Shown here: piece by piece, positions 11,142 to 23,150 of the stretch
How positions within the stretch are numbered: the stretch's first letter is position 1
How the letters are laid out: each line of letters starts with the position of its first letter
Assembly: GCA_002914805.1 (NCBI GenBank)
Contig: JXTB01000116.1
Location: forward strand, 839,054-903,053
Source: Parasponia andersonii
Taxonomy: Eukaryota; Streptophyta; Magnoliopsida; Rosales; Cannabaceae
Direction of reading: 5' to 3'
DNA length: 64,000 nt
Translations under genes and position numbers: made by a program
Notes under the pieces: generated by a model
Told to the model about the DNA's origin: nothing
Database searches by the model: none
What the model saw: only the letters and a program-made list of their open reading frames with translations

Positions 11142-11664
11142 GGTCATGTTTGGTACACTATATAAGGATTCTATATTGTATTAATTAAACATAAAATAAA
11201 ATTGTGTTTAATTGTACTTTTATATTATATTATTTAATACGATATCAAAATTTAATATAATATGAAGAGTATTATCTAATACAGAAAAAAAAGTTTATAT
11301 AATATTATATTACATAATTTTAATTTTAAAGTAGTATCGTACAATATTCATTCTTTTTACTTTTTCTATTCTTAATTTCTCTCCCGTCACTTTCTTTCTC
11401 ACATCATTTTATTCTTTTCAAAAGTGGTACTTTTCTAAATTTATATCTAAAAAGTGATTTTTTCGTAAATAATTTTTTAAAATGATAATTTTACAGGTGG
11501 TATTTTCCTAAATATTTTTGAAAATAGTATTTTTCTAAATAAAGTTTTGAAAATAGTATTTTTCTAAATTAACTTTTTAACACAGCATCTTAATACAAAT
11601 GCAAAACTAAACATAGTGACTAATATAATACAATATAATACAATAAGACACACCAAACATCGCC
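11142..11664. repeat. PIF/Harbinger (Tourist-like) MITE, 523 bp
   Basis: The left end reads GGTCATGTTTGGTACAC and the right end CACACCAAACATCGCC, an imperfect terminal inverted repeat. The pair is flanked by direct TAA at 11139-11141 and 11665-11667. A 3-bp T-A-rich target duplication and a GGNNNTGTTTGG-type terminus are characteristic of PIF/Harbinger MITEs. The interior is AT-rich and non-coding. A second element of this style lies at 42276-43053. Confidence 0.65.
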
Positions 11665-12109
11665 TAAACAGCAATAAAAATAGTAATCTTAATATAAATC
11701 AATGTATTTGCAAATTCTATTTAGGTAGTCCTAATACCAAGCAACTATTCTAATCCTTAAAAAAATCTCCCTAATCACACCTAGTCAACTCCTAGTTGAA
11801 CTAGAATATTTTTAATTAACAACCACATATGCAACACTTTTGACAATTGAAATTTTGGCTCAGGAAGAGTGTGTGTGTGTGAGAGAGTAACTGATTAGTG
11901 TAGGGCAGTTCATGTTTGGTCATTTTGTTATACGGTTACCGGGAAAAGAAAACGGTTGATAAGGAAATTAGCCTCTTCATGTTCAGGACTAAACAACTTC
12001 GATAAACTTTTACATATTGATGTATGAAAGGTGTAGTGAATAAATATAAATGGCTCAGAAAGGGAAAGAAAGTTCTCACAAAGTATGAACAAGTCACCTT
12101 CAAGCTTGT
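11665..12109. other. Intergenic DNA with flank duplicated from the cluster
   Basis: The stretch from about 11845 to 12109 is similar by eye to 22600-23120, downstream of pseudogene D. Shared pieces include TGAAATTTTGGC, TTGGTCATT, and GAAAGAAAGTTCTCA (12064 and 23078). A GT/GA microsatellite lies at 11869-11887. So the downstream flank was also part of the duplicated unit. No coding feature is seen. Confidence 0.5.
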
Positions 12110-12350
12110 AACAAACTCGAGCCACTCAAGCCAGTGCAAGGTGTTTGATGCAGGTCACAAGCACCAAAGAGTCACCAGGTTGAATTGTTCATCCAAGAGT
12201 TTAACCAGGTACCTATTGCCTTTTATTGGAAATCCGAGTTTTCTTCGGAGTCCTCGATCTCTCTCGGACAATAGTTTCAAAAGAGAACAAGTACTTGATT
12301 TGCTTTTGTCAAACAATTCATTTACCATCCAATTTATTAAATTAGCCTAA
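12110..12350 (+). pseudogene. LRR receptor kinase fragment C
   Basis: This is a short relic matching the LRRNT and the first two or three LRRs of gene B (7490-7735). Shared words are the C-Q/CQW region, GHKHQRVT, SKSL, IGN-SFLR and D-N-S-F-K-x-x-Q-V. The latter contains the unusual insertion found in LRR 2 of gene B but not in D, so the fragment is closer to B. No signal peptide, remaining LRRs, membrane segment or kinase follow. The open frame that includes it (12024-12350) starts in unrelated flanking DNA, so it is not a gene. Confidence 0.8.
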
Positions 12351-13009
12351 GCTGAAAATTTCAGCTTGGATTGTTTCTAGAGTTAATGGTAAGGATTGGG
12401 ATTCCTTATTGCTTATATAAACTTTTGCTTTAGGGTATTAATTAATTACTCTTAAATTAGTGTGTGGACTTTAGATACTTGCTTACAAGTCCAGGTGTGA
12501 ATAGTGGACAAGAATGTTTAGGGTTTATTATCATTATTATTATTATTTATTATGGAGCAATTCTTTTATCCTATTAGGACTTGAACCATTTCTCTGCCAT
12601 ACACTCATACACCCTATAAGTCCTAGACCAATTAAAAGTTAATATATACTCCTTTAATTGTTTCTAATGACAACCGAAACATCATGGATCATATGGTACC
12701 GAGTTAGGATTTATCAAGTTTAAAAACAAGGTTAATAATTTGCAAACGTTGAGAATCCGGATAATAGCACATTAATTTTTTTCATCCAGATTATAAAATT
12801 AGTGGTTAATTCTGTGACATCCATCTTGAGTTTTGCCTGTTTTATTTCTCCATTGAAGTCTTAAAGGAAACAATTAATAAGTCGCGCAATAAAAAGTATA
12901 GAGTCAGCGTAATAAACATCAAGTCGTTGTGGTGTAGTGGTTAGTCGGGAGATATCTGTTTTACAAAACATCGACATTTCGTTTATTTTCATAGACATTA
13001 TTTTGGGTG
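12351..13009. other. Intergenic DNA
   Basis: No gene is seen. It contains an imperfect ATT microsatellite (about 12528-12552) and the tRNA-like segment listed separately. Confidence 0.4.
12923..12985 (+). other. tRNA-like 5' half (possible tRNA relic or SINE head)
   Basis: GTCGTTGTGGTGTAGTGG at about 12924-12941 resembles the acceptor and D-arm of a plant tRNA-Asp/Val and fits the internal A-box pattern TRGYNNARNGG. No convincing anticodon arm, B-box (GGTTCGANNCC) or T-arm follows, so this is not a functional tRNA. It could be a relic, a SINE head or chance. Confidence 0.25.
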
Positions 13010-13702
13010 GAAGAAAAAACTATTCTAGTATTTTAATTCGCATCGAGAATTATTGTATTAACTTTTTTACGTCAATATTATTCAAGTAACTGTATACAAA
13101 CCTATATTTCTTTTCAAGCAAAGTTCAAAGTTGATATAACATTTTGGGAAAACCAATAAAAGTATAAGGCACTATACAATTCATAAATGCTAAATACACT
13201 TGTACAACTTGGTTTGAATTATTGTTGAATTCAAGCTTAAATTTTCTTGTAAAATTTCCTTTTCATATGAACAAGTCCAATTCTTGATTGTCACTTAATA
13301 AATCTGTTTAGCAGGAGCTTGGGCTAGTCATCCATCCTGATGAGGACAATTAATGTAGAGACCTCCATAATTCAGGACCCCTTGGACCAATAAACATCAC
13401 TAAATATGATGCAATTTTCACGTCTTTTTTGACTGAGACTTTCCAATCTTGTTTGAAACTTCTAAGTTCTCATGCTTGGCATTTGCTTTTGGGCTTGTAT
13501 ATAATTCATATTCAACTTGTCCTATGTTGTCAAACACAATGTGAGGGTAAAGGTACTTTGTTTGTTCCACTTTACTTGACCTCAAGTCCACGGCAATGGG
13601 GAGAAGACTGACTTGGTTCCTGCATTCTTTATCTTATCTTGTTTTAATTTGTTAGCAAAAAACAGAAACATCTGTCTACCCCACAGCTTATTTGTAGTGA
13701 AG
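13010..13702 (+). promoter_or_regulatory. Upstream region of pseudogene D, duplicate of the gene B promoter
   Basis: It aligns with 6530-7279 along its length. The aligned blocks are CATCGAGAATTATTG against CATCGAAGATTATTG, the AAGCTTAAATTTTCTTG block, TTCTTGATTGTCACTTAATAAATCTGTTTAG, and GACCTCCATAATTCAGGACCC. It now precedes a gene whose start codon is lost. Confidence 0.6.
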
Positions 13703-14876
13703 ACGAGAGCTTTCCAAGCTTCTCTGCCGTTCAATATTTGTGTTCTGTTCATATACTTGGGCATTAAGATCATTATGATTTGTAGCCATCAAGTTTTTTT
13801 TTTTTTTTTTTGGGGGCATGGTGACTGCCAGTGCCAGAAGAATTGTTGGAAATGAGACCGACAAGATAGCCTTGCTCACCATCAAAGCTCAGATTATGGA
13901 GGACCCTTCGAGGTTCACAAGCTCTTGGAATGAATCTATCAATTTTTGCCAGTGGCGAGGTGTGCCATGCAGTCACAGGCACCAAAGAGTCATCCAGTTG
14001 AGTCTAGGCTCGCAGAGTTTGAAAGGCTACATACCTCCTTGTATTGGGAACCATAGTTTCCTTCGAAGTATTGATGCTTCAAACAACACTTTCCAGGGAG
14101 AAGTACCGCATGAAATTGGCTGCTTGTTCAGGTTACAAGAGTTAGTTTTGGCAGAGAACTCATGAGAAGGACGAATACCAACTAATTTGTCAAGCTGTTC
14201 TAATTTGAGAGTCCTCCAACTAAGCCAAAACAACTTCACAGGCCGAATTCCAGTGGAGCTTGGCTTGATATCAGAGTTGGAGGAACTAGATTTACGGAGA
14301 AACAATTTGGAGGGAAGTATTCCACCACATCTAGGGAATCTTTCTTCCCTTCAAAAACTCGCTATAAAAACTAACAGGTTGGAGGGACCAGTTCTAGCAT
14401 CTCTAGGCCAGCTGAAGATCTTAACCATTCTTGGCATTGGTGATAATATGCTATCGTGTAGGATTCCTGAATCCATCTCTAATCTTTCTTTCCTTAACTT
14501 CTTTGTAGCTTCAGATAATACACTTCAAGGAAGCCTTCCTCGTAACATTGGCCTAACTCTAAGCTATATCGAAAGGATTCGGGAAAACCAATTCAGCGGA
14601 CCCATTCCAATTTCATTTTCAAATGCATCAAACCTTGAGGAATTCGACATCTCTGACAACAAGTTCTCTGGAGGGATTCCTGCTATTTTCGGAAATATGA
14701 AAAACATTATTTGGCTAGCTATGGATCACATTGATCTTGGATCAGGTGAAACCAGTGACATGATCTTCTTCCCCTCTTTGACCAACTGTTGCAATTTGAG
14801 AGTAAGTTTGTTGATAGTAACATTGGTGGAGAATTTTCTAATTCCATAGTCAATCTCTCAAGTCAGCTTGAAAGTC

Positions 14877-15465
14877 TATCAACAAATCAACAATTGCATC
14901 TCACCAACCAACTACAATAAGAACATTAAAAATGTCAGCCGTAATAGTAACAGTGAAAAGTGCAGCCGCAATAATAATAGTAAAAAAAGTAACAGCAATA
15001 GCAATAGTGAAAAGAGAAATCGTAATAGAAATAATAAAAAGTAGTGTGAACCGTAATAGCAATAGTAAAAGAAGGTGTGAACACCACCTTTTAAGTTCTA
15101 TAAATATGGAAGGTTTCATCACTTTTTTGCATCCTATTCTAAATCATCTTCCTTTCTAAGAGAGAATTCAAGCTTAGAAATTCCTCTTAGTATCCCACTT
15201 GTTTTCTCCTAAAATATTTAGATTGAGTTTTTTCTCCTATTTCAAAGAAAGAAGTTCATTTGTTCTCTCCTTGCATTTAGAGAGAAGTAAATTGTAATCT
15301 CCTTTTCATAATGAAATTCTTCACAGCCTTGTCCGTGGACGTGACCTAAATCAAGTGAACTATGTTAAATCTTTTGTGTGGTTTATTTTTTTTCATTTTA
15401 CCCAAATTTTCTCAACTCATATTTTAGTTGTGTGTTATTATTTCTGCAAACCTAATCTCCTAACA
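14877..15465 (+). repeat. 5' LTR of copia 2
   Basis: It pairs with 19447-20033. The U3 part carries four to six degenerate units of about 28 bp built on 'cagccgtaatagcaatagtaaaa'. A TATA box (TATAAATA, about 15100) and the T-C-rich downstream part match in both copies. The first few bases are diverged from the 3' copy, so the left edge is approximate. Confidence 0.85.
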
Positions 15466-15549
15466 GTGGTACCAAAGCCATTGATTGGGGTAATATTCAT
15501 TTATATAGTATTATTCACATATACGTACTATTCACATACAGTGAAACAA

Positions 15550-18500
15550 TGGTAACTGAAGAAATCGTGGTGAACAAAAAATATTGGAAAAATTCGATAT
15601 TAAGACGTTCAACTGCCTAACAACATCTAAGGAAAGGCCTACTGAGATTACTAATGATAAAAAGTGGGACGAGATAAATGGTAATATTGTTGTTAACTTA
15701 TATCTAGTACTAACAGATAGATTCCTGACAAGCATTGTAAAGAAAAACTCAATCAAGAAAATATGAGATACGCTCATAAAGCTGTATCAGGTCAAGTCAT
15801 TGCACAACAAAATTTTCTTGAAGAGAAGGTTTTACACCCTTAAGATGGTAGAATCAACAACGGTGATCGGTTACATCAACACCCTCAACACTCTATTTTC
15901 ATAACTCACAGTAATGGAGCATAAAATAGAGGATAATGAACATGCAAAAATCTTACTTCAGAGTCTACTTGATTCGTATGAATAATTATCATAAATGTGA
16001 CTAGCAATACTACAACTTTAGTTTTAAACGATCTTACAGCCACTGTTCTCGAAGAAGAAAATTGACATAAGAATAAAAAAGATAAATTGGCAAGTTCACA
16101 GCAAGCAGAGGCTTTGACAATGAGAAGGAAATCAACAGAACGTGGCTTTAGTAGGAGTAAAAATCATGGTAGATCAAAGTCAAGAAGTAAGAAGAATGTC
16201 AAGTATTATCATCGTAGCAAAAAAGGGCACGTCAAAAAGGAGTACTAGTAACTCAAAAAGAATAAAGATTCTAGAGCGAAGGATCCTAAATCATCAAATA
16301 CTCAGGGGAATGTTGCAAGTACTTTAGATGATGAAAAAATCATATACAGCGAAGCAATAACAGTTTCTAAAGATAAAAGATAGCTCACTGATATTTTGTT
16401 AGTAGATTTATGAGCAATATAGCATATGACTTCTCACAGAGAGTGGTTTCACACATATAAACCTATCTCTGGAGGATCTGTGTTCATGGGTAATGATCAT
16501 TCCTTAGAGATCACTGAGATTGGCACCATCAAGATGAAGATATATGATGGCACTGTTCGTACTATTCAAGAAGTGTGATATATGAAGGGTTTAAAGAAGA
16601 ATCTATTATCTTTAGGACAATTAGATACCTTAGTTGCAAAACTTGTGTCGAGAATGGGATCATGAAGATCATAAAGGGTGCGCTTATAGTAATGAAGGTA
16701 GAGAAGATCGCAGTGAATCTATACATGCTTAAAAAAGATATACTGATGAAAGCAGAGGTATCAGTTGCTTTAACAAATTCCGGAGAAGAATCAACAATGA
16801 TGTGGCATCATAATCTCGGCTATATGTCAAAATGGGACTTGAAGATTCTCTCTGAACGAAGGTTACTTCTTGGTCTCACAAAGGTATCTTTACCCTTTTA
16901 TGAACATTGTATTGCAAGTAAGTAACATAAATTAAAGTTTAGCACATCTAACTCTAGAAGTGAAAAGGTTCTAGACTTGGTTCACTCTAATATTTGGCAA
17001 GTACTAGTAATGTCCTTAGGATGAGCTAGATATTTTGTATTTTTTTATTGATGATCACTCTAAGAGATGTTGGGTGAAAATATTCAAAATGCAGATAGAA
17101 CTTGAATCTAGACAGAAGATCAAGTGTTTGAGGACGGATAATGGAGGAGAGTAGACAAGCATTGAATTTGATAACTTCTGTCAATAAGAAAGTATCAAAA
17201 AGCAGTTCACAACGGTGTACACTTCTTAACAAAATAGATTGACAGAGTAGATGAACAGAACTTTGTTAGAAAAAACAAGAGCAATGTTAAGAGCTGTAGG
17301 TCTACCCGAGACATTCTGGGTAGAAGCAGTCAATACCGCATGTTATGTGATACATCGATCTCCATAAACATCGATTGATTTGAAGACACCGATAAGATGT
17401 GGACTGATAAGCTAGCTGATTATTCTCACTTATATACATTTGGAAGTCCTGTATATGTGATATACAATACTCAAGAAATCACAAAACTAGATTCAAAGTC
17501 CAGAAAGTATATATTCTTAGGATATGCTGGAGTTAAAGTGTGTCATTTATGGGATCCCACTACCCATAAAGTTTTTATCAATAGAGATGTAATATTTGTA
17601 GAGAATAAACTACAATAGAATAGAGATAATAGTAGACCAAAAACTGCTACAGTTCAAGTAGAAAAGAATGCTAAAGATTCAGATTCTTTTGAAGCAGCAC
17701 CATAGCTCAGAGTAGAAAAACCTATCAAGGAATAGGCTTCTGAAATTCGTTAGTCAACTAGTGAGAGAAGACTACTAGCATGACACTCGAATTATGTCAC
17801 TAAGAGTAACATTGCATACTGCTTTCTAACAGAGGATGGAGAGCCAATAACTTTTTATAAGGCTACCAAAAGTCTGGATGTATCTCTATGGATGACAGCA
17901 ATGCAAAAAGAGATTAAAACTCTTCACAAGAACAAGACATAGGATCTTGTTTCACTATTACAAGGAAGGAAGGAAGGCTATTGGCAACAAATGGATCTAC
18001 AAGATGAAGCGTGATAGCAATGATCAAGAAGAGCGATATCATGCGAGATTGGTGGTAAAGGGATATACTCAGAAAGAAAGTATTGACTTCAATAAGATAT
18101 TTTCACCTGTAGTTCGACTGATAATAATTAGAATAGTTCTGGTAATATATGCTACGTTTGACCTACATCTAGAGCAGCTAGATGTGAAAATTTCTTTTCT
18201 TCATAGAGAACTTAAAGAAGAGATTTACATGCTCCAACTAGAAGATTTTGTTGAAATAGGAAGTGAGAATTTAGTTTGCAGGTTGAACAAATCTCTATAC
18301 AGCCTCAAACAAGCATCAAGGTATTGGCATAAGAGATTTGATTCTTTATTATAAACCAAGGGTACAACAAACTCAGTTCAAACTACTGTTATTGTTGTAC
18401 GTAGATGACATATTGGTAGCGAGCCCTGACAAGGCAGAGTCCAAGAATTGAAGGCACAATTGGCTAAGGAATTCGATATGAAATACTTGGGACTAAGAAA

Positions 18501-19330
18501 AAAATTCTAGGAATGCAAATTTACTGAGACAGAATTAACAGAAAGATTCGGCTTTCTCAAAAGAATTATTTGAAGAAAATCTTCTGATGCTTCAATATAC
18601 AAGATTATAAGCTGATTTCTACCCCACTTCTTGTTAATTTCAGGTTATCCTCCAAGATGTGCCCTAGTAATGAAGTAGAGAGGATGGAGATGTCTCGAGT
18701 ACCATATACATCAGCAATGGGAAGTTTAATATTCGGTATGATATGTACAAGACTAGACATTATATAAGCAATGGGAGCAGTTAGTCGGTATATAGTGAAT
18801 CTTAGTAGAGAACATTGGAATACTGTAAAAAAGATTCTGAAGTACATCAAAGGAACCTCATATACTACATTATGTTATGGAGGATCAGAATTTACTGTCA
18901 AAGGATATGTTGATTCCAATTTTACGGGTAATCTTGATAAACAAAAATCCACTATAGGCTATATGTTTACTCTTGCAGAAAGAGCTGTAAGCTAAGTTTC
19001 AAAATTGCAAACTATTGTGACTTTATCTATAACAAACGTAGAATATGTAATAGCTACACAAGCTTACAAAGAGGCTATTTGGGTTCAAAAGTTATTGGAG
19101 GAGTTCGGGCATAAACAAGACAATATTCCTCTATTTTGTAATAGTTAGAGTGCCTTGCACAATGCAAGGAATCCAATATTTCATTCTAGCTCAAAACATA
19201 TAAATGTTCAATATCACTTTATTCGAGAAGTAGTAGAAGATAAAAGTGCGGACATGAAGAAGATTCATATTAAGGAGAATTTGGCAGATGCTTTAACTAA
19301 ACCAATCAACACTGACAAGTTCTAATGATA
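15550..19330 (+). pseudogene. gag-pol of copia 2 (degenerate)
   Basis: Broken frames in order give: a gag segment (about 15584-15900, KFDIKTFN); a decayed zinc knuckle (about 16195-16250); a protease region (about 16400-16560); the pre-integrase block M-W-H-H-N-L-G (16575-16925); integrase pieces (about 17050-17620); RT with ARLVVKGYTQ, DVKISFLH and SLYSLKQASR (17947-18354), then LYVDDILVA (about 18395-18420); and RNase H ending near E-N-L-A-D-A-L-T-K-P (about 19277-19310). Many stop codons and frame changes exclude activity. The domain order integrase before RT identifies it as copia. Confidence 0.88.
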
Positions 19331-19446
19331 TAGATTCTCGTATAGCCTAGTAGATACGTAAGCAACATGAAGAATTGACAAACAAAAAAAAGAGAGATTT
19401 CTCAAGTATAAAGACATGACTAAAATCAAGTCTTCAAATGGAAGAA

Positions 19447-20033
19447 TGTTGAACAAAACAACAATTGCAACTTACTAACCAGCCGCAATAAGAACAGTAA
19501 AAAGGTCAGGTGTAATAAGAATAGTGAAAAGGGCAGCCGTAATAGCAATAGTAAAAAGGACAGCCATAATAGTAATAGAAAAAATGGCAGCTATAATAGC
19601 AATAGTGAAAAGAACTGCAGTAATAGTAATAGTAAAAGGTGGTGTTCACACCACTTTTCAAGTTCTATAAATACGAAGAGTTTCATCACTTATTTTGTAT
19701 CTCATTCTAAATTTTCTTCTTTTCTAAGAAAGAATTAAAGTGTAGAAATTCCTCTTAGTGTCCTACTTATTTTTTCCTAAATTATTTAGAGATAGTGTGT
19801 TCTCCTATTTCAAGAAAGAGAGGTTTATTTGTTCTCTCATTGTATTTAGAGAGAAGTAAGTTGTAATCTCCTTTTCACAGTGAAATTCTTTATAGCTTTG
19901 TCCGTAAACGTAGTCTAAATTGAGTGAACCACGTTAAATCTTTTGTATGTCTTATCTTTTTCATTTTATCTAAATTTTCTTAACTCATATTTTAGCTGTA
20001 TGTTATCGCTTCTGCAAAGCCGATTTCCTAATA
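19447..20033 (+). repeat. 3' LTR of copia 2
   Basis: It starts TGTTGAACAAAAC and ends CCTAATA (CCTAACA in the 5' copy). The U3 minisatellite units are clearer here: four units between about 19545 and 19645. The flanking host LRR sequence resumes at 20034. Confidence 0.87.
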
Positions 20034-22260
20034 AGCAACTGACAATCAAATTTCAGGAAACATTCCCCTTGGTATCGGAAATCTCATGAGCTTAAATGCT
20101 TTAACTTTGTTTAACAATCGGATTACGGGAACCATCCCCACAACTATTGGCAAACGTTATAAGTTACAAGAGGTGGAGTTTGATAATAATCAATTATCAG
20201 GGGAAATCCCAGCCTCCTTTGGCAATCTTACGCTATTGAACAAGATCTGCTGTATGAAAACAATCTTGAGGGAGGCATCCCTTCAAGTTTTGGAAACTGC
20301 AAGAACTTGCTTCTTTTGAAGCTTGATCACAATAACCTCAATGGTACCATTCCCCGTGATGTTGTTGCCCTGCCAACTTTACTAACATCTCTAAAACTCT
20401 CTGGGAATCACTTGATTGTTCCTTACCTTCAGAGGTAGGTCATTTGAAAAGTTTGGTTGAATTGGATGTTTCTCAAAATCATCTTTCAGGAGAAATTCCC
20501 AGCAGCCTTGGAGATTGTACAAGCTTAAGATGGCTTTACATGGATCACGATAATTTCAGAGGTAACATTCCTGAAACTGTCTTCATTGAAAGATATTGAA
20601 CAGTTGGATCTTTCACACAATAACTTGTCGGGACATATCCCAAAAGACTTTGCTAAATTAGTCTTCTTGTCAAAGTTGGATCTTTCGTTCAACTATCTCA
20701 AGGGTGAGGTACCAACAACAGGTGCTTTTAGTAATATTAGTGTGATTTCAATTGTTGGTAATGACAAGGATTTTGGGGGTATACCTCACTACATTTGGCA
20801 GCATGCTTTAGGAAGTGGCTAAAGAAACGAAACTTGTCTCACGTAAGCAAGCTGATAATCTCCATAGTCTGCAGCCTACTTGGAGTGTGTTTGACGTCGT
20901 GTTTTCTTATCATTTTCGGGCTCAGGAAGGATAAAAACCTCCTTCAGAATCTTTGCAAAAGGATCCATTCTTGAATGTTTCATATGGTGAGCTCCTCAAA
21001 GCAACCAATGGCTTTTCTCTATAGAATCTGATTGGTGTAGGTAGCTTTGGCTTAGGTAGCTTGGGCTCTGTATATAAAGGAGTTCTTGAACCACATCAAA
21101 CATCAATAGCAGTGAAGGTTTTCAATCTTAGCCAAAGAGGAACATCCAAGAGTTTCATGGCTGAATGTCAAACTCTAAGAAATATTCGACACAGAAATCT
21201 TGTAAAAATTATCACAGCTTGCTTAAGTTTGGATTACCAAGGTAAGGAATTTAGAGCCCTTGTTTATGAATACAAACCAAATGGGGGTCTTGAAAACTGG
21301 TTGCATCCACTTCCCCATGCGATCATTGAGGATAAGAAATGTTTAACTCTATCCCAGCGATTGAACATGGTCATTGATATTGTATCTGCTTTGGATTATC
21401 TTCATAACCATAGTGATTCGCGTATCATACATTGTGACTTGAAGCGAGGCAACATTCTTCTTGACCAAGATATGACTGCTCATGTGGTTGATTTGGTTTG
21501 ACAAGGATTATTGCTGAAGGAACTGATCAGATACATCAAAATCACACCAGTTCTGTTGGAATAAAAGAAACTATTGGACATGCAGCTCCAGGTAACTTTA
21601 TCTTTTCCTATGTCTACTTTTTGTATTGTATATCATGATTTCGCTTGTGTTATGATGTTTGGACTCTATTTATTCAGCGTTTATATCATACTCTATGTAG
21701 TAAATGCTTAATTACTTCATTCATACAACTTTGTATGAGATACTACAGAATATGGAATGGGAAGCAAAGCTTCAACTGATGGTGATGTATACAGCTTCGG
21801 TATCCTCTTGGTAGAGATATTCACAGGAAAAAGACCTACTGATAGTGAATTCAGGGATGGAGAGAACCTGAATCAATTTGTCAAAATGTCTTTGCCCGAA
21901 AGAGTAGCGGAGATAGTTGATCATGGTCTTGCTCAAGAAAAGAAAGAGGAGGAAGCATCTAGTAGCAACAGATCAGTTGAAGCAAGAAGAGAGAAGATAC
22001 ATAAATGCTTAATTTCAATACTTAGAATTGGGGTCATGTGTTCTAATGAATCGCCAGAGGAAAGAATGAAAATCGGTGAGGTACTTAAAGAACTGCTAGC
22101 AATTAAAAACATGCTTCTTGAAGATAGAAGGTATAAAAATGCAGAAACTCAATGGAGATCTCTCATCTTATCTTAACGATAATGCTGAATTTTCACCTAT
22201 CTTATTGTTTCCATCGTCTGCAGACACGATTACCAAGCTCGAAATGTTCAATTGGCTTGA

Positions 22261-23150
22261 AGATTCTGTTTGTTATGATGTCTGCTACCAGTTGTAGATT
22301 AGCGATAAACAAGTTTCTGCACTCTATTAAGCTAGCAGTAAAACCTTTCTTGACTCCTTATCTCACCATAAGGAATTGAAGTGCGTTCTTTAGATGTGCG
22401 ATAATTATGTACATGGTATGACTTTTGCTTTGTACTTTGGCTTATGCACCATCCCTAAAGTGATGCTTATATTATGCTGACTCAATCAATAGTATATGAC
22501 TATACGTCCATCAATTCAAAGGTTGACACTAGTATTGGCTTGGAAAGTCTACTTTTTTTCTTGTTTAAAGGGTTTATATTTTTTGTGACCATTTTAGCTT
22601 GAAATTTTGGCCAAAACCAAAGAAGAGATCGAGAGAGAGTAATTCATACTTGGTCATTCTGATCTATAATTTCAAGACAAAAAGACAAAAATGGTTGGAA
22701 CGGAAGAGACTACAATCATAATTTAAGAAGGAAAAAGGCCATGCAAAAAAGTTCTTTTACTTGGCCTTTTTAGGAACAAGACCAAAAAGCCACCGTATAG
22801 AAAAACATGAGAAACAAAGATCTCATATGTATGTTTATTTTTTAATTATTTTTTTTAAATAGCTCTATACTCTAAATTACAACTGTCAAACTTGCTATTC
22901 TATTATTCTGCTTCCTTAAACATTGCTAAGTGCTAACTTCTTAAGAAAATATAGTTAATTTGTATAATCCACCTTAACTACAATATATCACATTTGATTT
23001 TAGTTTGAAGGTAAGCCTTTAAATTGCTTCATGAATGGTGCATTGGCGAAATATGGATTACTGTGAAAGAAAGAAAGTTCTCATCAGTATAAATCATCAG
23101 CTTCAAGCAGGTAATAGGCTCATCCACTTAGCTGAAACAGAATGGATATA
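22261..23150 (+). other. 3' flank of pseudogene D (duplicated flank)
   Basis: It is similar by eye to the 3' flank of gene B (10620-10840) and, further on, to 11845-12109. It therefore marks the downstream part of the tandem-duplicated unit. There is no independent gene. Confidence 0.55.

Larger units (their letters stand above)
14877..20033 (+). mobile_element. Ty1/copia retrotransposon 2, complete but degenerate, inside pseudogene D
   Basis: Two LTRs of about 589 and 587 bp flank a 4-kb internal region in gag-pol order. A primer-binding site TGGTACCAAAGCCA (15467-15480) directly follows the 5' LTR, and a purine-rich tract precedes the 3' LTR (about 19436-19446). The element lies between the LRR words Q-L-E-S-L and D-N-Q-I-S-G-N-I-P. 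The host sequence resumes with CAAC at 20036-20039, and CAAC also occurs at 14880-14883, but a clean 5-bp duplication is not readable. The LTRs differ at many positions, so the insertion is not recent. Confidence 0.9.
13703..22260 (+). pseudogene. LRR receptor-like kinase pseudogene D, split by a copia retrotransposon
   Basis: This is a full-length relative of gene B in two halves: 13703-14876 (leader, LRRNT, about 10 LRRs) and 20034-22260 (remaining LRRs, membrane segment, kinase, last exon). Lesions in order are: start codon ATG to ACG at 13703; frame change in a long T tract (13795-13812); in-frame TGA at 14163-14165; frameshift near 14800; retrotransposon at about 14877-20033; frameshift near 20250; another near 20810; TAG at 21022-21024; 15-bp duplication in the P-loop; and 1-bp loss near 21495 destroying DFG. 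The non-RD HCDLK is still visible. Intron 21592-21748 keeps GT-AG, and the last exon from 21749 stays open to 22176. It cannot make a receptor. Confidence 0.92.
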
